Program-made: the position numbers and the translations under genes
Source: an uncultured Prevotella sp.
GTDB taxonomy: Bacteria > Bacteroidota > Bacteroidia > Bacteroidales > Bacteroidaceae
Direction: 5' to 3'
NCBI GenBank assembly: GCA_900315775.1
Contig: ONAJ01000014.1
Coordinates: 1 to 53,430, forward strand
Length of the DNA: 53,430 bases
The notes under the pieces: generated by a model
Seen by the model: the letters and a program-made list of their open reading frames with translations, nothing else
What the model was told of the DNA's origin: nothing
The model's database searches: none
Shown here: positions 26,038 through 34,433 of the stretch, in pieces
Layout: every line of letters begins with the position of its first letter
How positions within the stretch are numbered: the first letter of the stretch is position 1

Positions 26038-29000
26038 ATGGAGTTGATAAACAATGTAGGGAAAACTCTGCGCGATGACCTCATGCAGCAGTTACAATCA
26101 GGGAGCCGGCTATCTATTGCGGCCTCCTGCTTCTCCATCTATGCCTTCCAAGAACTGAAATCGGCTCTGAAGGATATCAAGGAACTGCGTTTCATTTTTA
26201 CCTCACCTACATTTACTGCAGATAAAACGCCCAAGCAGCAACGTGAATTCTATATTCCTCGTTTAGATCGTGAACGTACGCTCTATGGCTCTGAGTTTGA
26301 AGTGAAACTTCGCAACGAACTGACCCAGAAAGCAATCGCCAAGGAATGTGCTGAATGGATTCGTCAGAAAGTTTGCTTCAAGTCGAATAGAACCAACGAA
26401 CAGATGATGGGTTTCATCAATCTTGATGATACAAGCTATTCTCCCATCAATGGTTTTACAACAGTTGATTTGGGGTGTGAGAAAGGCAACAATGCCTACA
26501 CGATGATTCAGAAGGCAGAAACGCCTTTTTCCAAAGCCTATATCGACCTTTTCAATCAGCTATGGAATGACAGCAGTCGCCTACAAGTTGTGACAGAGGA
26601 AGTGATAGACAATATCAGCAATGCATATAAGGAGAATGCGCCAGAGTTCCTCTACTTTGTGGCACTATACAATATCTTCAATGAATTTCTGGATGATATT
26701 AGCGAAGATGAACTACCGAAGGAAGCGACAGGATTTAAGAACTCAGTCATCTGGAATAAACTCTACAACTTCCAGCGCGATGCTGCTTTGGCAATCATCA
26801 ATAAGTTAGAGAAATATAACGGTTGCATTTTGGCAGATAGTGTGGGTCTCGGAAAGACATTCACAGCTCTGAGTGTTATCAAATATTTTGAGAGTCGCAA
26901 TCGTACCGTATTGGTACTTTGTCCGAAGAAACTGTATGAGAACTGGAACACCTATCGTCAGAACTACGTCAACAACCCGTTGGCGAAAGACCGTTTGAAC
27001 TACGATGTGCTTTATCATACAGACCTCAGTCGTGAAAGCGGATACAGTAACGATCTTGACTTGGAACGAGTAAACTGGGGCAACTACGACTTAGTGGTAA
27101 TTGACGAGAGCCACAACTTCCGTAATGGTGGTAAGGTGAGCACCGACGAGAATGGAGAGAACCCTCGTGAAAATCGCTATTTGCGACTAATGAATAAGGT
27201 CATTAAGAGTGGTGTGAAAACTAAAGTTCTAATGCTTTCTGCTACTCCTGTAAACAATCGTTTCGGTGATTTAAAGAACCAGTTGCAATTAGCTTATGAA
27301 GGAGAATCTGCGGAGATCAATCAATTGCTGCCTACTGACAAAGGCATTGATGACATCTTCCGTCAGGCACAAGCTGCCTATAACACATGGGCGAACTTTA
27401 CACCAAAGGAGCGAACAACAGAGCGACTGCTTCGTATGCTGAATTTTGACTTCTTTAAACTCTTGGATGCTGTAACCATTGCCCGTAGTCGTAAGCATAT
27501 CCAACAGTATTATGATACAACAGATATCGGCACTTTCCCAGAGCGCTTGAAACCCATCTCTCGCCAGCCTCATCTGACAGACCTTGATACTGCCATCAAC
27601 TACAACGAAATCTTCGAGCAGTTGCAGTCGCTTCGATTAGCCATCTATGCACCTTCTGCTTTTATCCTGGATAGTAAACTCTATAAATATAAAGAGGAGG
27701 AAAGTACAACAGGTCATCGTCTGAGCATTGAGGAGCGCGAGCAGGGTATTCAGCGCCTGATGAACATACAGCTATTGAAACGCCTGGAGTCCAGTGTTAA
27801 CTCGTTCCGTCTTACTTTAGGCCGCATACGTGATTATATGCAGGAAACACTCGATGCTATAGAGAAGTATCAGAAAGGCGACAAACACATTTCTGTTGAC
27901 GACTATGAGGATGTAGATGGTGATGAGGACGAGCAGGACTTTACTATAGGTAAGAAGAAAAACCGTATTCTCTTGGAGGATATGGACTATATATCGTGGC
28001 AGCGTGAAATAAAGGACGACCTTGAAATCATTCGCCTATTGTTGACGATGCTGGAGAGTATCACACCTGAGCATGACTCAAAACTGCAGCAACTCGTTGC
28101 AGACTTGAAAGACAAGTTTGCTCATCCGATAAACGGCGATAATAAGAAGGTCATTATCTTCACTGCTTTCTCTGATACAGCTCTTTATCTTTACGATTGC
28201 TTAGCAGACAAGATAAAGTCAAAATACGGCTTGAATGTAGCATTGGTTACTGGTGATGTTGAGGCTCGAAGCACCTTGAAGCTACGTGAGAAACTCGACT
28301 TCAATAAAGTGCTTACCCTCTTTTCTCCTATCTCAAAAGAAGCTGCCACTCTCTATCCACATTTGAAGGAAGAGATTGACGTGCTGATAGCCACTGACTG
28401 TATCAGTGAAGGTCAGAACTTGCAGGATTGCGACTACTTGCTGAACTACGACATTCATTGGAATCCTGTGCGTATTATTCAGCGTTTCGGACGTATCGAC
28501 CGTATCGGATCGAAGAATGCACAGATTCAGTTGGTGAACTATTGGCCTGACATGACGCTTGATGAGTATATCAATCTAAGGGGCAGGGTAGAGAGCCGCA
28601 TGAAGGTGACGGTGTTGACAGCTACAGGTGATGACAACCTACTGTCGCCTGAAGAGAAAGACGATTTGGAATATCGCCGCCAACAATTGGAGCGACTGAA
28701 GGAAGATGTTGTCGATTTGGAAGAAATGAACTCTGGTGTTAGCATCATGGACTTGGGACTGAATGAGTTCCGACTTGACCTGCTGGAATACATCAACAGT
28801 AACCATGATGTGGAGCATACTCCCTTTGGACTTCATGCTGTCGTTCGTGGTAACGCTCAAACGCCAGCAGGCACTATCTTCGTATTGAAAAACCGCACGG
28901 CAGGAGTTAATATCGACCACAAGAACCAGTTGCATCCATTCTACATGGTTTATATCCGTGATGATGGCGAGGTGCAGGTAGATCATTTGCATCCTAAAGA

Positions 29001-29268
29001 GCTGTTAGACAAGATGCGACTTATCTGCAAACAGGTTTCCACTCCAGATGTAAAACTTTGTCATGAGTTTAACAAGGAAACGCGTGATGGTTTGCGTATG
29101 GGCAAGTATTCCGACTTGCTCAGCAAGGCCATCAATTCGATTATATCCGTTAAGGAAGAATCAGATGTGGATAGTTTCTTGGAGGGCTTTGTAGGCGAAC
29201 TGTTCGAGGAGCATTATGTGGGTCTCGACGATTTTGAGTTAATCTGTTTCTTAGTAATCAAGAATTAG
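26038..29268 (+). CDS. PLD-like/SNF2-type helicase
   Basis: A 1076-residue superfamily 2 helicase. The N-terminus (LSIAASCFSIYAFQELK, residues about 22-60) resembles a phospholipase D-like domain. Walker A SVGLGKT is near 266-272, DESH at 356-359, LMLSATP after that, and the second RecA lobe has ATDCISEGQNLQDCD and motif VI QRFGRIDRIGS from about 815. A Rad54/HepA-like ATPase acting on double-stranded DNA is expected. The ATG at 26038 (MELINNVGK) is preferred over a GTG at 25999. Seven nt separate it from the DUF4391 gene. In defence loci such helicases accompany modification enzymes. Confidence 0.85.
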   Translation: MELINNVGKTLRDDLMQQLQSGSRLSIAASCFSIYAFQELKSALKDIKELRFIFTSPTFTADKTPKQQREFYIPRLDRERTLYGSEFEVKLRNELTQKAIAKECAEWIRQKVCFKSNRTNEQMMGFINLDDTSYSPINGFTTVDLGCEKGNNAYTMIQKAETPFSKAYIDLFNQLWNDSSRLQVVTEEVIDNISNAYKENAPEFLYFVALYNIFNEFLDDISEDELPKEATGFKNSVIWNKLYNFQRDAALAIINKLEKYNGCILADSVGLGKTFTALSVIKYFESRNRTVLVLCPKKLYENWNTYRQNYVNNPLAKDRLNYDVLYHTDLSRESGYSNDLDLERVNWGNYDLVVIDESHNFRNGGKVSTDENGENPRENRYLRLMNKVIKSGVKTKVLMLSATPVNNRFGDLKNQLQLAYEGESAEINQLLPTDKGIDDIFRQAQAAYNTWANFTPKERTTERLLRMLNFDFFKLLDAVTIARSRKHIQQYYDTTDIGTFPERLKPISRQPHLTDLDTAINYNEIFEQLQSLRLAIYAPSAFILDSKLYKYKEEESTTGHRLSIEEREQGIQRLMNIQLLKRLESSVNSFRLTLGRIRDYMQETLDAIEKYQKGDKHISVDDYEDVDGDEDEQDFTIGKKKNRILLEDMDYISWQREIKDDLEIIRLLLTMLESITPEHDSKLQQLVADLKDKFAHPINGDNKKVIIFTAFSDTALYLYDCLADKIKSKYGLNVALVTGDVEARSTLKLREKLDFNKVLTLFSPISKEAATLYPHLKEEIDVLIATDCISEGQNLQDCDYLLNYDIHWNPVRIIQRFGRIDRIGSKNAQIQLVNYWPDMTLDEYINLRGRVESRMKVTVLTATGDDNLLSPEEKDDLEYRRQQLERLKEDVVDLEEMNSGVSIMDLGLNEFRLDLLEYINSNHDVEHTPFGLHAVVRGNAQTPAGTIFVLKNRTAGVNIDHKNQLHPFYMVYIRDDGEVQVDHLHPKELLDKMRLICKQVSTPDVKLCHEFNKETRDGLRMGKYSDLLSKAINSIISVKEESDVDSFLEGFVGELFEEHYVGLDDFELICFLVIKN

Positions 29269-29274
29269 AGATTT

Positions 29275-29883
29275 ATGTACGGATTGCCTGCCAATACCCT
29301 CATCAACAAGCCGCTTTACAAGAAAGCAGTCTTTGAGAAGTTCAATCTCAAAGCGGCTGAACGTGAACGCTTTGATGCAGACATCAGCAAAATGGTATTG
29401 TTGGCGTATGTTTCTCCTGACAGAGTTCCTGCATTATCAGAAGGAAAAGATATAAAAGGGTTCTATGTGCTTCAAGTGATGATGAAACGTAAGGAGTATG
29501 ACACAAAGAACATTCTCCTGTTGCAGAAGTTGATACCACAGAAGATTATCTTTCTTCTGCAATATGAGGAGCAGACACAGTTCTGCATCTTTCATACTCG
29601 ACTGCAACAAACAGTATGGATGCAGACTGGTGAAGCGGCAATCACACTGCAAGGATTGACGCTTGATGATGTCTGGAATAATATCGTTGCAACCATCGGT
29701 GGCTTGGATGCCCAGGCTGAAGAAAGTATTGAGGAGCAGATTATCCATCGTGAGCAACGAGAAAAATTGCTTCGCCAGATAGAATCGCTGGAAAAGCAAT
29801 GCCGTACTGAAAAGCAGACGCGAAAGAAGTACGAGTTACATCAAAAAATCCAAGAACTAAAGTCAAAGATTAAGCAGGTTTAA
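29275..29883 (+). CDS. DUF4391 domain-containing protein
   Basis: A 202-residue protein starting MYGLPANTLINKPLYKKAVFE, typical of DUF4391, a family found next to SNF2-like helicases and type III restriction genes. A mixed alpha/beta body (about 1-150) is followed by a charged coiled coil (about 160-202: EEQIIHREQREKLLRQIESLEKQ onward). No catalytic motif is visible. It starts 6 nt after the helicase gene and probably works with it. A second copy of its last codons lies at 31577-31632. The 234 bp after it hold only AT-rich sequence and the ATPase promoter. Confidence 0.78.
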   Translation: MYGLPANTLINKPLYKKAVFEKFNLKAAERERFDADISKMVLLAYVSPDRVPALSEGKDIKGFYVLQVMMKRKEYDTKNILLLQKLIPQKIIFLLQYEEQTQFCIFHTRLQQTVWMQTGEAAITLQGLTLDDVWNNIVATIGGLDAQAEESIEEQIIHREQREKLLRQIESLEKQCRTEKQTRKKYELHQKIQELKSKIKQV

Positions 29884-30066
29884 ATCGTCTTAATCTATAT
29901 TTACATTGTAAGTTGCTAAGTTTTAATAAATTACGATTAAATCTTAAAAATGAAATATGCATTTTGAAGGCTAAGACGTAATTAGATGTATAATTCGAAA
30001 GAATGACACTAATCTATTATTTCTTTAAATATTAAGCATGTTTGAATGTGTTTATTTTGATAAAAA

Positions 30067-30098
30067 TTTGGAGATTAAGCAGAAAATGATTATATTTG
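30067..30098 (+). promoter_or_regulatory. Promoter of the DUF4143 ATPase gene
   Basis: TTTG (30067-30070), 20 nt, TATATTTG (30091-30098), 19 nt before the ATG. The ATPase is therefore a separate transcription unit within the island. Confidence 0.7.
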
Positions 30099-30117
30099 CA
30101 GCCTAAAAATATATAAT

Positions 30118-31578
30118 ATGCGCTATAACGAACTGATAGAGAAACAAGTTATTGGACGCCTTCGGGTGGACAATCCATGGTGGACAGAGAATGTAATTTC
30201 GTCTTATTATGCCGAGATGCATCCTCGTTTATACCTTGACATCTTTTATCCATTAGTTGCAGACATGGATATCAGACGTGCAATCATATTGATGGGACCT
30301 CGTCGTGTGGGTAAGACAGTGATGCTTTATCACACCATTCAACGACTCATTGCTGATGGCATTTCTCCTCAGAATATTATATATATTTCTGTAGAAACCC
30401 CCATCTATAATAAAATATACTTGGAGCAACTTTTCAATTTGGCGAAGCAGGCTTTAGGTAAAGCTGATAGCAAAGAGTCTTTTTATGTCTTTTTCGACGA
30501 GGTTCAGTATTTAAAAGATTGGGAGGTAAATTTGAAATCTTTAGTTGATACCTACCATCATGTGAAGTTTGTCGCATCTGGATCAGCTGCTGCTGAATTG
30601 AAAAAGCGGAGCAATGAAAGTGGTGCTGGCAGGTTCACTGATTTTAATCTGCCACCATTGACATTCTATGAATACGTTCATCTGAAAGGATATGCCCAAT
30701 TAATGCGCCCCACAGAGATGGAGTGGTCGAATGGACTAATTACAGGGGATACAACAATAGACATAGTAAAGTTGAATAAACTATTTATTGACTATATAAA
30801 CTATGGTGGCTATCCAGAAGTAGTATTCTCTCAGCGCATTCAACAAAATCCAGGACAGTTTATCAGACATGATATTATTGACAAGGTGTTGTTAAGAGAC
30901 TTGCCAAGCCTGTATGGAATTACGGATGTTCAGGAACTGAATTCCCTTTTCACAATGATAGCCTACCATTCCGGCTCTCAGTTCTCCTACGAAGGTCTTT
31001 CGAAGGATTCTGGAGTAAAGAAAGAAACGCTCCGAAAATACATACAATATCTTGAGGCAGCATTCTTGGTAAAGAAAATTCGTCGTGCTGATGATACAGC
31101 CAAAGAATATCGTCGTGAAATGTTATTTAAACTCTATCTAACTAATCCGTCATTACGTTGTGCCCTGTTCCAGCCAATTGACGAGAATGATGAGGTTATT
31201 GGCAATATGGTTGAAACTGCTGTTTATGCTCAGTGGATACCTCGAAATGTCAATATTGCCTATGCCAACTGGAACGAAGGTAATAAAAAGAAAGGAGAGG
31301 TTGACATCGTTGGTATTAATGAGGCGAAGCAGAAACCAGAATGGGCTGTGGAAGTAAAATGGACAAACAAACCATTCGCTAACCCCTCTTCTGAATTGAA
31401 GTCATTAGAGACATTTATGAAAACCAATGGCCTGACTCATGCAATTGTTACTTCAATTTCGGAAACAGGAAAGAAAGATATGCCTTATGGTTGTCTTCAG
31501 TTTATGCCTGTAGCGTGTTATACATATACTGTAGGAGAGAATACATTAAAGGCAACAAAACAATCGTATGGTTTGTAA
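30118..31578 (+). CDS. AAA+ ATPase with DUF4143 domain
   Basis: A 486-residue protein: Walker A GPRRVGKT at 60-67, Walker B FYVFFDEVQYLKDWE (D127, E128), sensor ASGSAAAELKKRS, a winged-helix part (SKDSGVKKETLRKYIQYLE, near 300) and a C-terminal PD-(D/E)XK-like DUF4143 module with VEVKWT near 432. Family members are widespread, often horizontally acquired and of unknown function. It has its own promoter and sits between the DUF4391 gene and a remnant of a second DUF4391 gene, so it looks like an inserted cassette. Confidence 0.85.
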   Translation: MRYNELIEKQVIGRLRVDNPWWTENVISSYYAEMHPRLYLDIFYPLVADMDIRRAIILMGPRRVGKTVMLYHTIQRLIADGISPQNIIYISVETPIYNKIYLEQLFNLAKQALGKADSKESFYVFFDEVQYLKDWEVNLKSLVDTYHHVKFVASGSAAAELKKRSNESGAGRFTDFNLPPLTFYEYVHLKGYAQLMRPTEMEWSNGLITGDTTIDIVKLNKLFIDYINYGGYPEVVFSQRIQQNPGQFIRHDIIDKVLLRDLPSLYGITDVQELNSLFTMIAYHSGSQFSYEGLSKDSGVKKETLRKYIQYLEAAFLVKKIRRADDTAKEYRREMLFKLYLTNPSLRCALFQPIDENDEVIGNMVETAVYAQWIPRNVNIAYANWNEGNKKKGEVDIVGINEAKQKPEWAVEVKWTNKPFANPSSELKSLETFMKTNGLTHAIVTSISETGKKDMPYGCLQFMPVACYTYTVGENTLKATKQSYGL

Positions 31579-31632
31579 GCAGACTCGCAAGAAATACGAG
31601 TTGCATCAACAGATAATAAAGTTAAAGGAGGC
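31577..31632 (+). pseudogene. 3'-end remnant of a second DUF4391 gene
   Basis: Starting two bases inside the ATPase stop, this stretch encodes KQTRKKYELHQQIIKLKEA. The last codons of the intact DUF4391 gene (29812 onward) encode KQTRKKYELHQKIQELKSK. Over the first 11 codons four bases differ, all at silent positions, so the source was a diverged functional allele. No upstream part remains. Confidence 0.8.
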
Positions 31633-31640
31633 AATTGAAT

Positions 31641-32522
31641 ATGAACAATCAGGAAAATGATATTTCATTTGGAAATATTAATGCATCTTCATTATTCCAT
31701 TTTACGAAAGAGCTAAGTACACTTAAACTAATATTACAAAATGGAGTAAGGTTTTCATATGCATTTGAAAATTACCCTCAATCAGTAATTTCTAATTTCT
31801 GTGACATTACAGACATTACTAATACCAATGAGGATTTAGGCGTTGCTATACCAATGGCTTCATTCTGTGATATTCCTATAACAAGAGCGAGCGAACACAT
31901 GCAGAAATATGGCTATTATATGGTTGGCTTTAATAAGGCATTTATGAGAGAATATTGTGGAAATAAATTAAATCCGCTTTTATATGTTCAGTCCGCAAAT
32001 CTCACTGATGCGATTATTGATTTATCCTGCATTTATAAGGAATCTTCGAATGAACATCAAGCATTGATTTCAAATGATAAGACGAATGAATATAGAATTC
32101 CTGAATTAGGTTTAAGAAAGTATTATTTGAGACTGCTTATTGGCTTAACAAAACCTATGTTTAGTTCTGATGGTAAGAAATGCTATTATGATGAAAGAGA
32201 ATGGAGAGCGTTTCATGATGATAACAAAGGTCAATTTAATGAATGGAAGTGGGCTATTTCTGAGAGTGAATACAAAAAAGAGAAAAAAGCATTGAATGAT
32301 AATATATCTTCTACCTCTGATGGATATATAACTTTTTATGAGGATTGTCTCCAAGAGGCAATAACTCACATTGTTGTTAAATCTGATGAAGAATTGCCAG
32401 AGTTGGCAAAATACATATTAAAAGCAACAAAACTATTTGGCTTTGAAGGAATATCGGATGATACAAAGCTCAACCTAATTAGCAAAATTTCTTCTATAAA
32501 ACGAATTTCATTAGACTATTAA
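31641..32522 (+). CDS. AbiGi-like abortive infection protein
   Basis: A 293-residue protein resembling AbiGi (antitoxin-side) proteins: ASSLFHFTKELSTLKLILQNGVRFSY near residue 14, MASFCDIPITRASEHMQKYG near 73, and YDEREWRAF near 186. The ATG at 31641 is preceded by AAAGGAGG at 31624-31631, one of the few strong ribosome-binding sites here. It is visibly more AT-rich than its neighbours. The usual partner, an AbiGii nucleotidyltransferase-type toxin, is absent, so its role is unclear. It lies 3 nt before mod. Confidence 0.65.
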   Translation: MNNQENDISFGNINASSLFHFTKELSTLKLILQNGVRFSYAFENYPQSVISNFCDITDITNTNEDLGVAIPMASFCDIPITRASEHMQKYGYYMVGFNKAFMREYCGNKLNPLLYVQSANLTDAIIDLSCIYKESSNEHQALISNDKTNEYRIPELGLRKYYLRLLIGLTKPMFSSDGKKCYYDEREWRAFHDDNKGQFNEWKWAISESEYKKEKKALNDNISSTSDGYITFYEDCLQEAITHIVVKSDEELPELAKYILKATKLFGFEGISDDTKLNLISKISSIKRISLDY

Positions 32523-32525
32523 TAT

Positions 32526-34394
32526 ATGGATAAACTGAACATGCAGACCACGAACATCGTGGATGAAAATATCAAGCGCATAGGAGAACTGTTTCCCAAC
32601 TGCCTCACGGAACGGCTGAACGAAGAGGGAAAGCCAGAAGTGGCAATTGATTTTGACCAACTCAAACAAGAGTTATCAAAGGATATTGTTGAAGGTCCGG
32701 AGGAACGCTATCAGTTCACTTGGCCAGACAAACGCAATGCTATTCGTTTGGCTAATGCGCCAACGACTGATACATTACGCCCTTGCCGTGAGGAAAGTGT
32801 GGATTTTGATAATACACAGAACCTCTATATCGAGGGCGATAACCTGCAAGTGCTTAAATTGCTTCGTGAGAACTATCTGGGCAAGGTGAAGATGATCTAT
32901 ATTGACCCACCTTACAACACAGGTAATGACTTTGTATATAACGATGATTTTGCACAATCTTCAAGTGAGTATATACATAATAGTGGTCAAACAGACGAAG
33001 AAGGAAATCGTCTTGTTGCCAATACAGAAAGCAATGGGCGATTCCATACCGATTGGCTCAACATGATTTATCCACGCCTCAAAGTGGCAAAGGATCTGTT
33101 GAGTGAGGATGGAGTGATATTTATAAGTATGGACGAAAACGAAATAGATAATCTTGAGAAAGTTTGCAATGAAATATTTGGTGAGCATAATTTGGTTGGT
33201 AAAGTAATATGGGAGCGAGCCTTTGCACCAAAGAATGATGCTAAATATTTGTCAGACAGTCATGATTATATTATTGTATATGCCAGAAACATTAATTCCT
33301 TCTCTATTGGACTTTTGCCAAGAACTGATGAAGCAAATGCAAGATATAAAAATCCAGACAATGACCCAAGGGGACCTTGGACTCCGGATAATATGACAGT
33401 AAAGACTTATTCTGCCTCCTACGATTATGAGATAACTACGCCTAATGGTTCTATAATGTCTCCTCCTAATGGTAGATGCTGGTTTACAAGCAAAGAGAGA
33501 ATGCAAAAATTAATAGAAGAAGGGCGTGTGTGGTTTGGAAGTGATGGTGGCAATATGCCTAGATTAAAACGTTATCTTGCTGATGTACAGCAAGGTATGA
33601 CTCCTGTAACAATTTGGAAATATACAGAAGTAGGGCACAATCAGGAAGGGCGTCAAGAGGTAAAGCAATTATTCGAAGGTAAAGGTTATTTTGATGGTCC
33701 AAAGCCATTAAGATTGCTTAATAGAATCATAACAATTGCGAATACATGTAGAGACTCCATCATCCTTGACTTCTTCTCTGGCTCAGCCACAACCGCCCAT
33801 GCTGTAATGCAACTCAATGCGGAGGATGGCGGTAAGCGAAAGTTCATTATGGTTCAATTACCTGAAGCAACAGATGAGAAGAGTGAGGCTTACAAGGCTG
33901 GCTATAAGAGCATCTGCGAAATTGGCAAAGAGCGCATCCGTCGTGCAGGCAAGAAAATAAAAGAAGAAAGTCCACTAACCACGCAAGACCTCGATACAGG
34001 CTTCCGTGTGCTGAAACTCGACTCGTCGAATATGCAGGATGTGTATTACACCCCAGAAGAATTTGACCAAAGAGACTTGTTTGAGGACAATATCAAGCCT
34101 GACCGAACAGAAGAAGACCTGCTGTTCCAAACGATGATAGATCTCGGTATCGAACTGTCTGCGAAAATCGAGCAGACGCAGATTGCCGGCAAGACGGTAT
34201 GGAACGTGAGCGATGGCTACTTGATGGCTTGCTTCGATGAGGCTGTGAACGAAACCACCATCACAGAGATTGCCAAGCAGCAGCCATACTACTTCATCAT
34301 GCGTGACTCCAGTCTTGCCAATGATAATGTAGCAGACAACTTTGAACAGATATTCAAACACTATAGTAAGGACACTATCCGCAGAATCATTTAA
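32526..34394 (+). CDS. mod: Type III DNA methyltransferase (Mod)
   Basis: A 622-residue beta-class N6-adenine methyltransferase: catalytic motif DPPYNTG at 127-133 precedes the SAM motif DFFSGSATTAHAV (from residue 415). The region between (about 190-400, nt 33100-33750) should be the target recognition domain; it is more AT-rich than the flanks and is probably exchanged between strains. The C-terminal part (about 480-622) is the type III module, ending NFEQIFKHYSKDTIRRII. It methylates one strand of an asymmetric site and supplies specificity to Res. Confidence 0.92.
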   Translation: MDKLNMQTTNIVDENIKRIGELFPNCLTERLNEEGKPEVAIDFDQLKQELSKDIVEGPEERYQFTWPDKRNAIRLANAPTTDTLRPCREESVDFDNTQNLYIEGDNLQVLKLLRENYLGKVKMIYIDPPYNTGNDFVYNDDFAQSSSEYIHNSGQTDEEGNRLVANTESNGRFHTDWLNMIYPRLKVAKDLLSEDGVIFISMDENEIDNLEKVCNEIFGEHNLVGKVIWERAFAPKNDAKYLSDSHDYIIVYARNINSFSIGLLPRTDEANARYKNPDNDPRGPWTPDNMTVKTYSASYDYEITTPNGSIMSPPNGRCWFTSKERMQKLIEEGRVWFGSDGGNMPRLKRYLADVQQGMTPVTIWKYTEVGHNQEGRQEVKQLFEGKGYFDGPKPLRLLNRIITIANTCRDSIILDFFSGSATTAHAVMQLNAEDGGKRKFIMVQLPEATDEKSEAYKAGYKSICEIGKERIRRAGKKIKEESPLTTQDLDTGFRVLKLDSSNMQDVYYTPEEFDQRDLFEDNIKPDRTEEDLLFQTMIDLGIELSAKIEQTQIAGKTVWNVSDGYLMACFDEAVNETTITEIAKQQPYYFIMRDSSLANDNVADNFEQIFKHYSKDTIRRII

Positions 34395-34429
34395 AATTGA
34401 TAATTGACAATTGATAATTGACAATTGGG
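34395..34429 (+). repeat. Tandem heptamer AATTGAY, five units
   Basis: AATTGAT and AATTGAC alternate twice, then AATTGGG. The array starts directly after the mod stop TAA (34392-34394) and ends 4 nt before the res ATG, so it forms the whole junction. Each frame meets TGA or TAA within two or three units. Confidence 0.85.
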
Positions 34430-34433
34430 TGTT

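Noticed and set aside
31641-32522. Complete AbiGi/AbiGii toxin-antitoxin pair
   Set aside because: Only the AbiGi-like member is visible; the next gene is mod, not a nucleotidyltransferase toxin.
32526-34394. Phase-variable repeat tract in mod, as in some type III systems
   Set aside because: No homopolymer or tandem repeat tract was seen inside the coding sequence; the only repeats lie after the stop.
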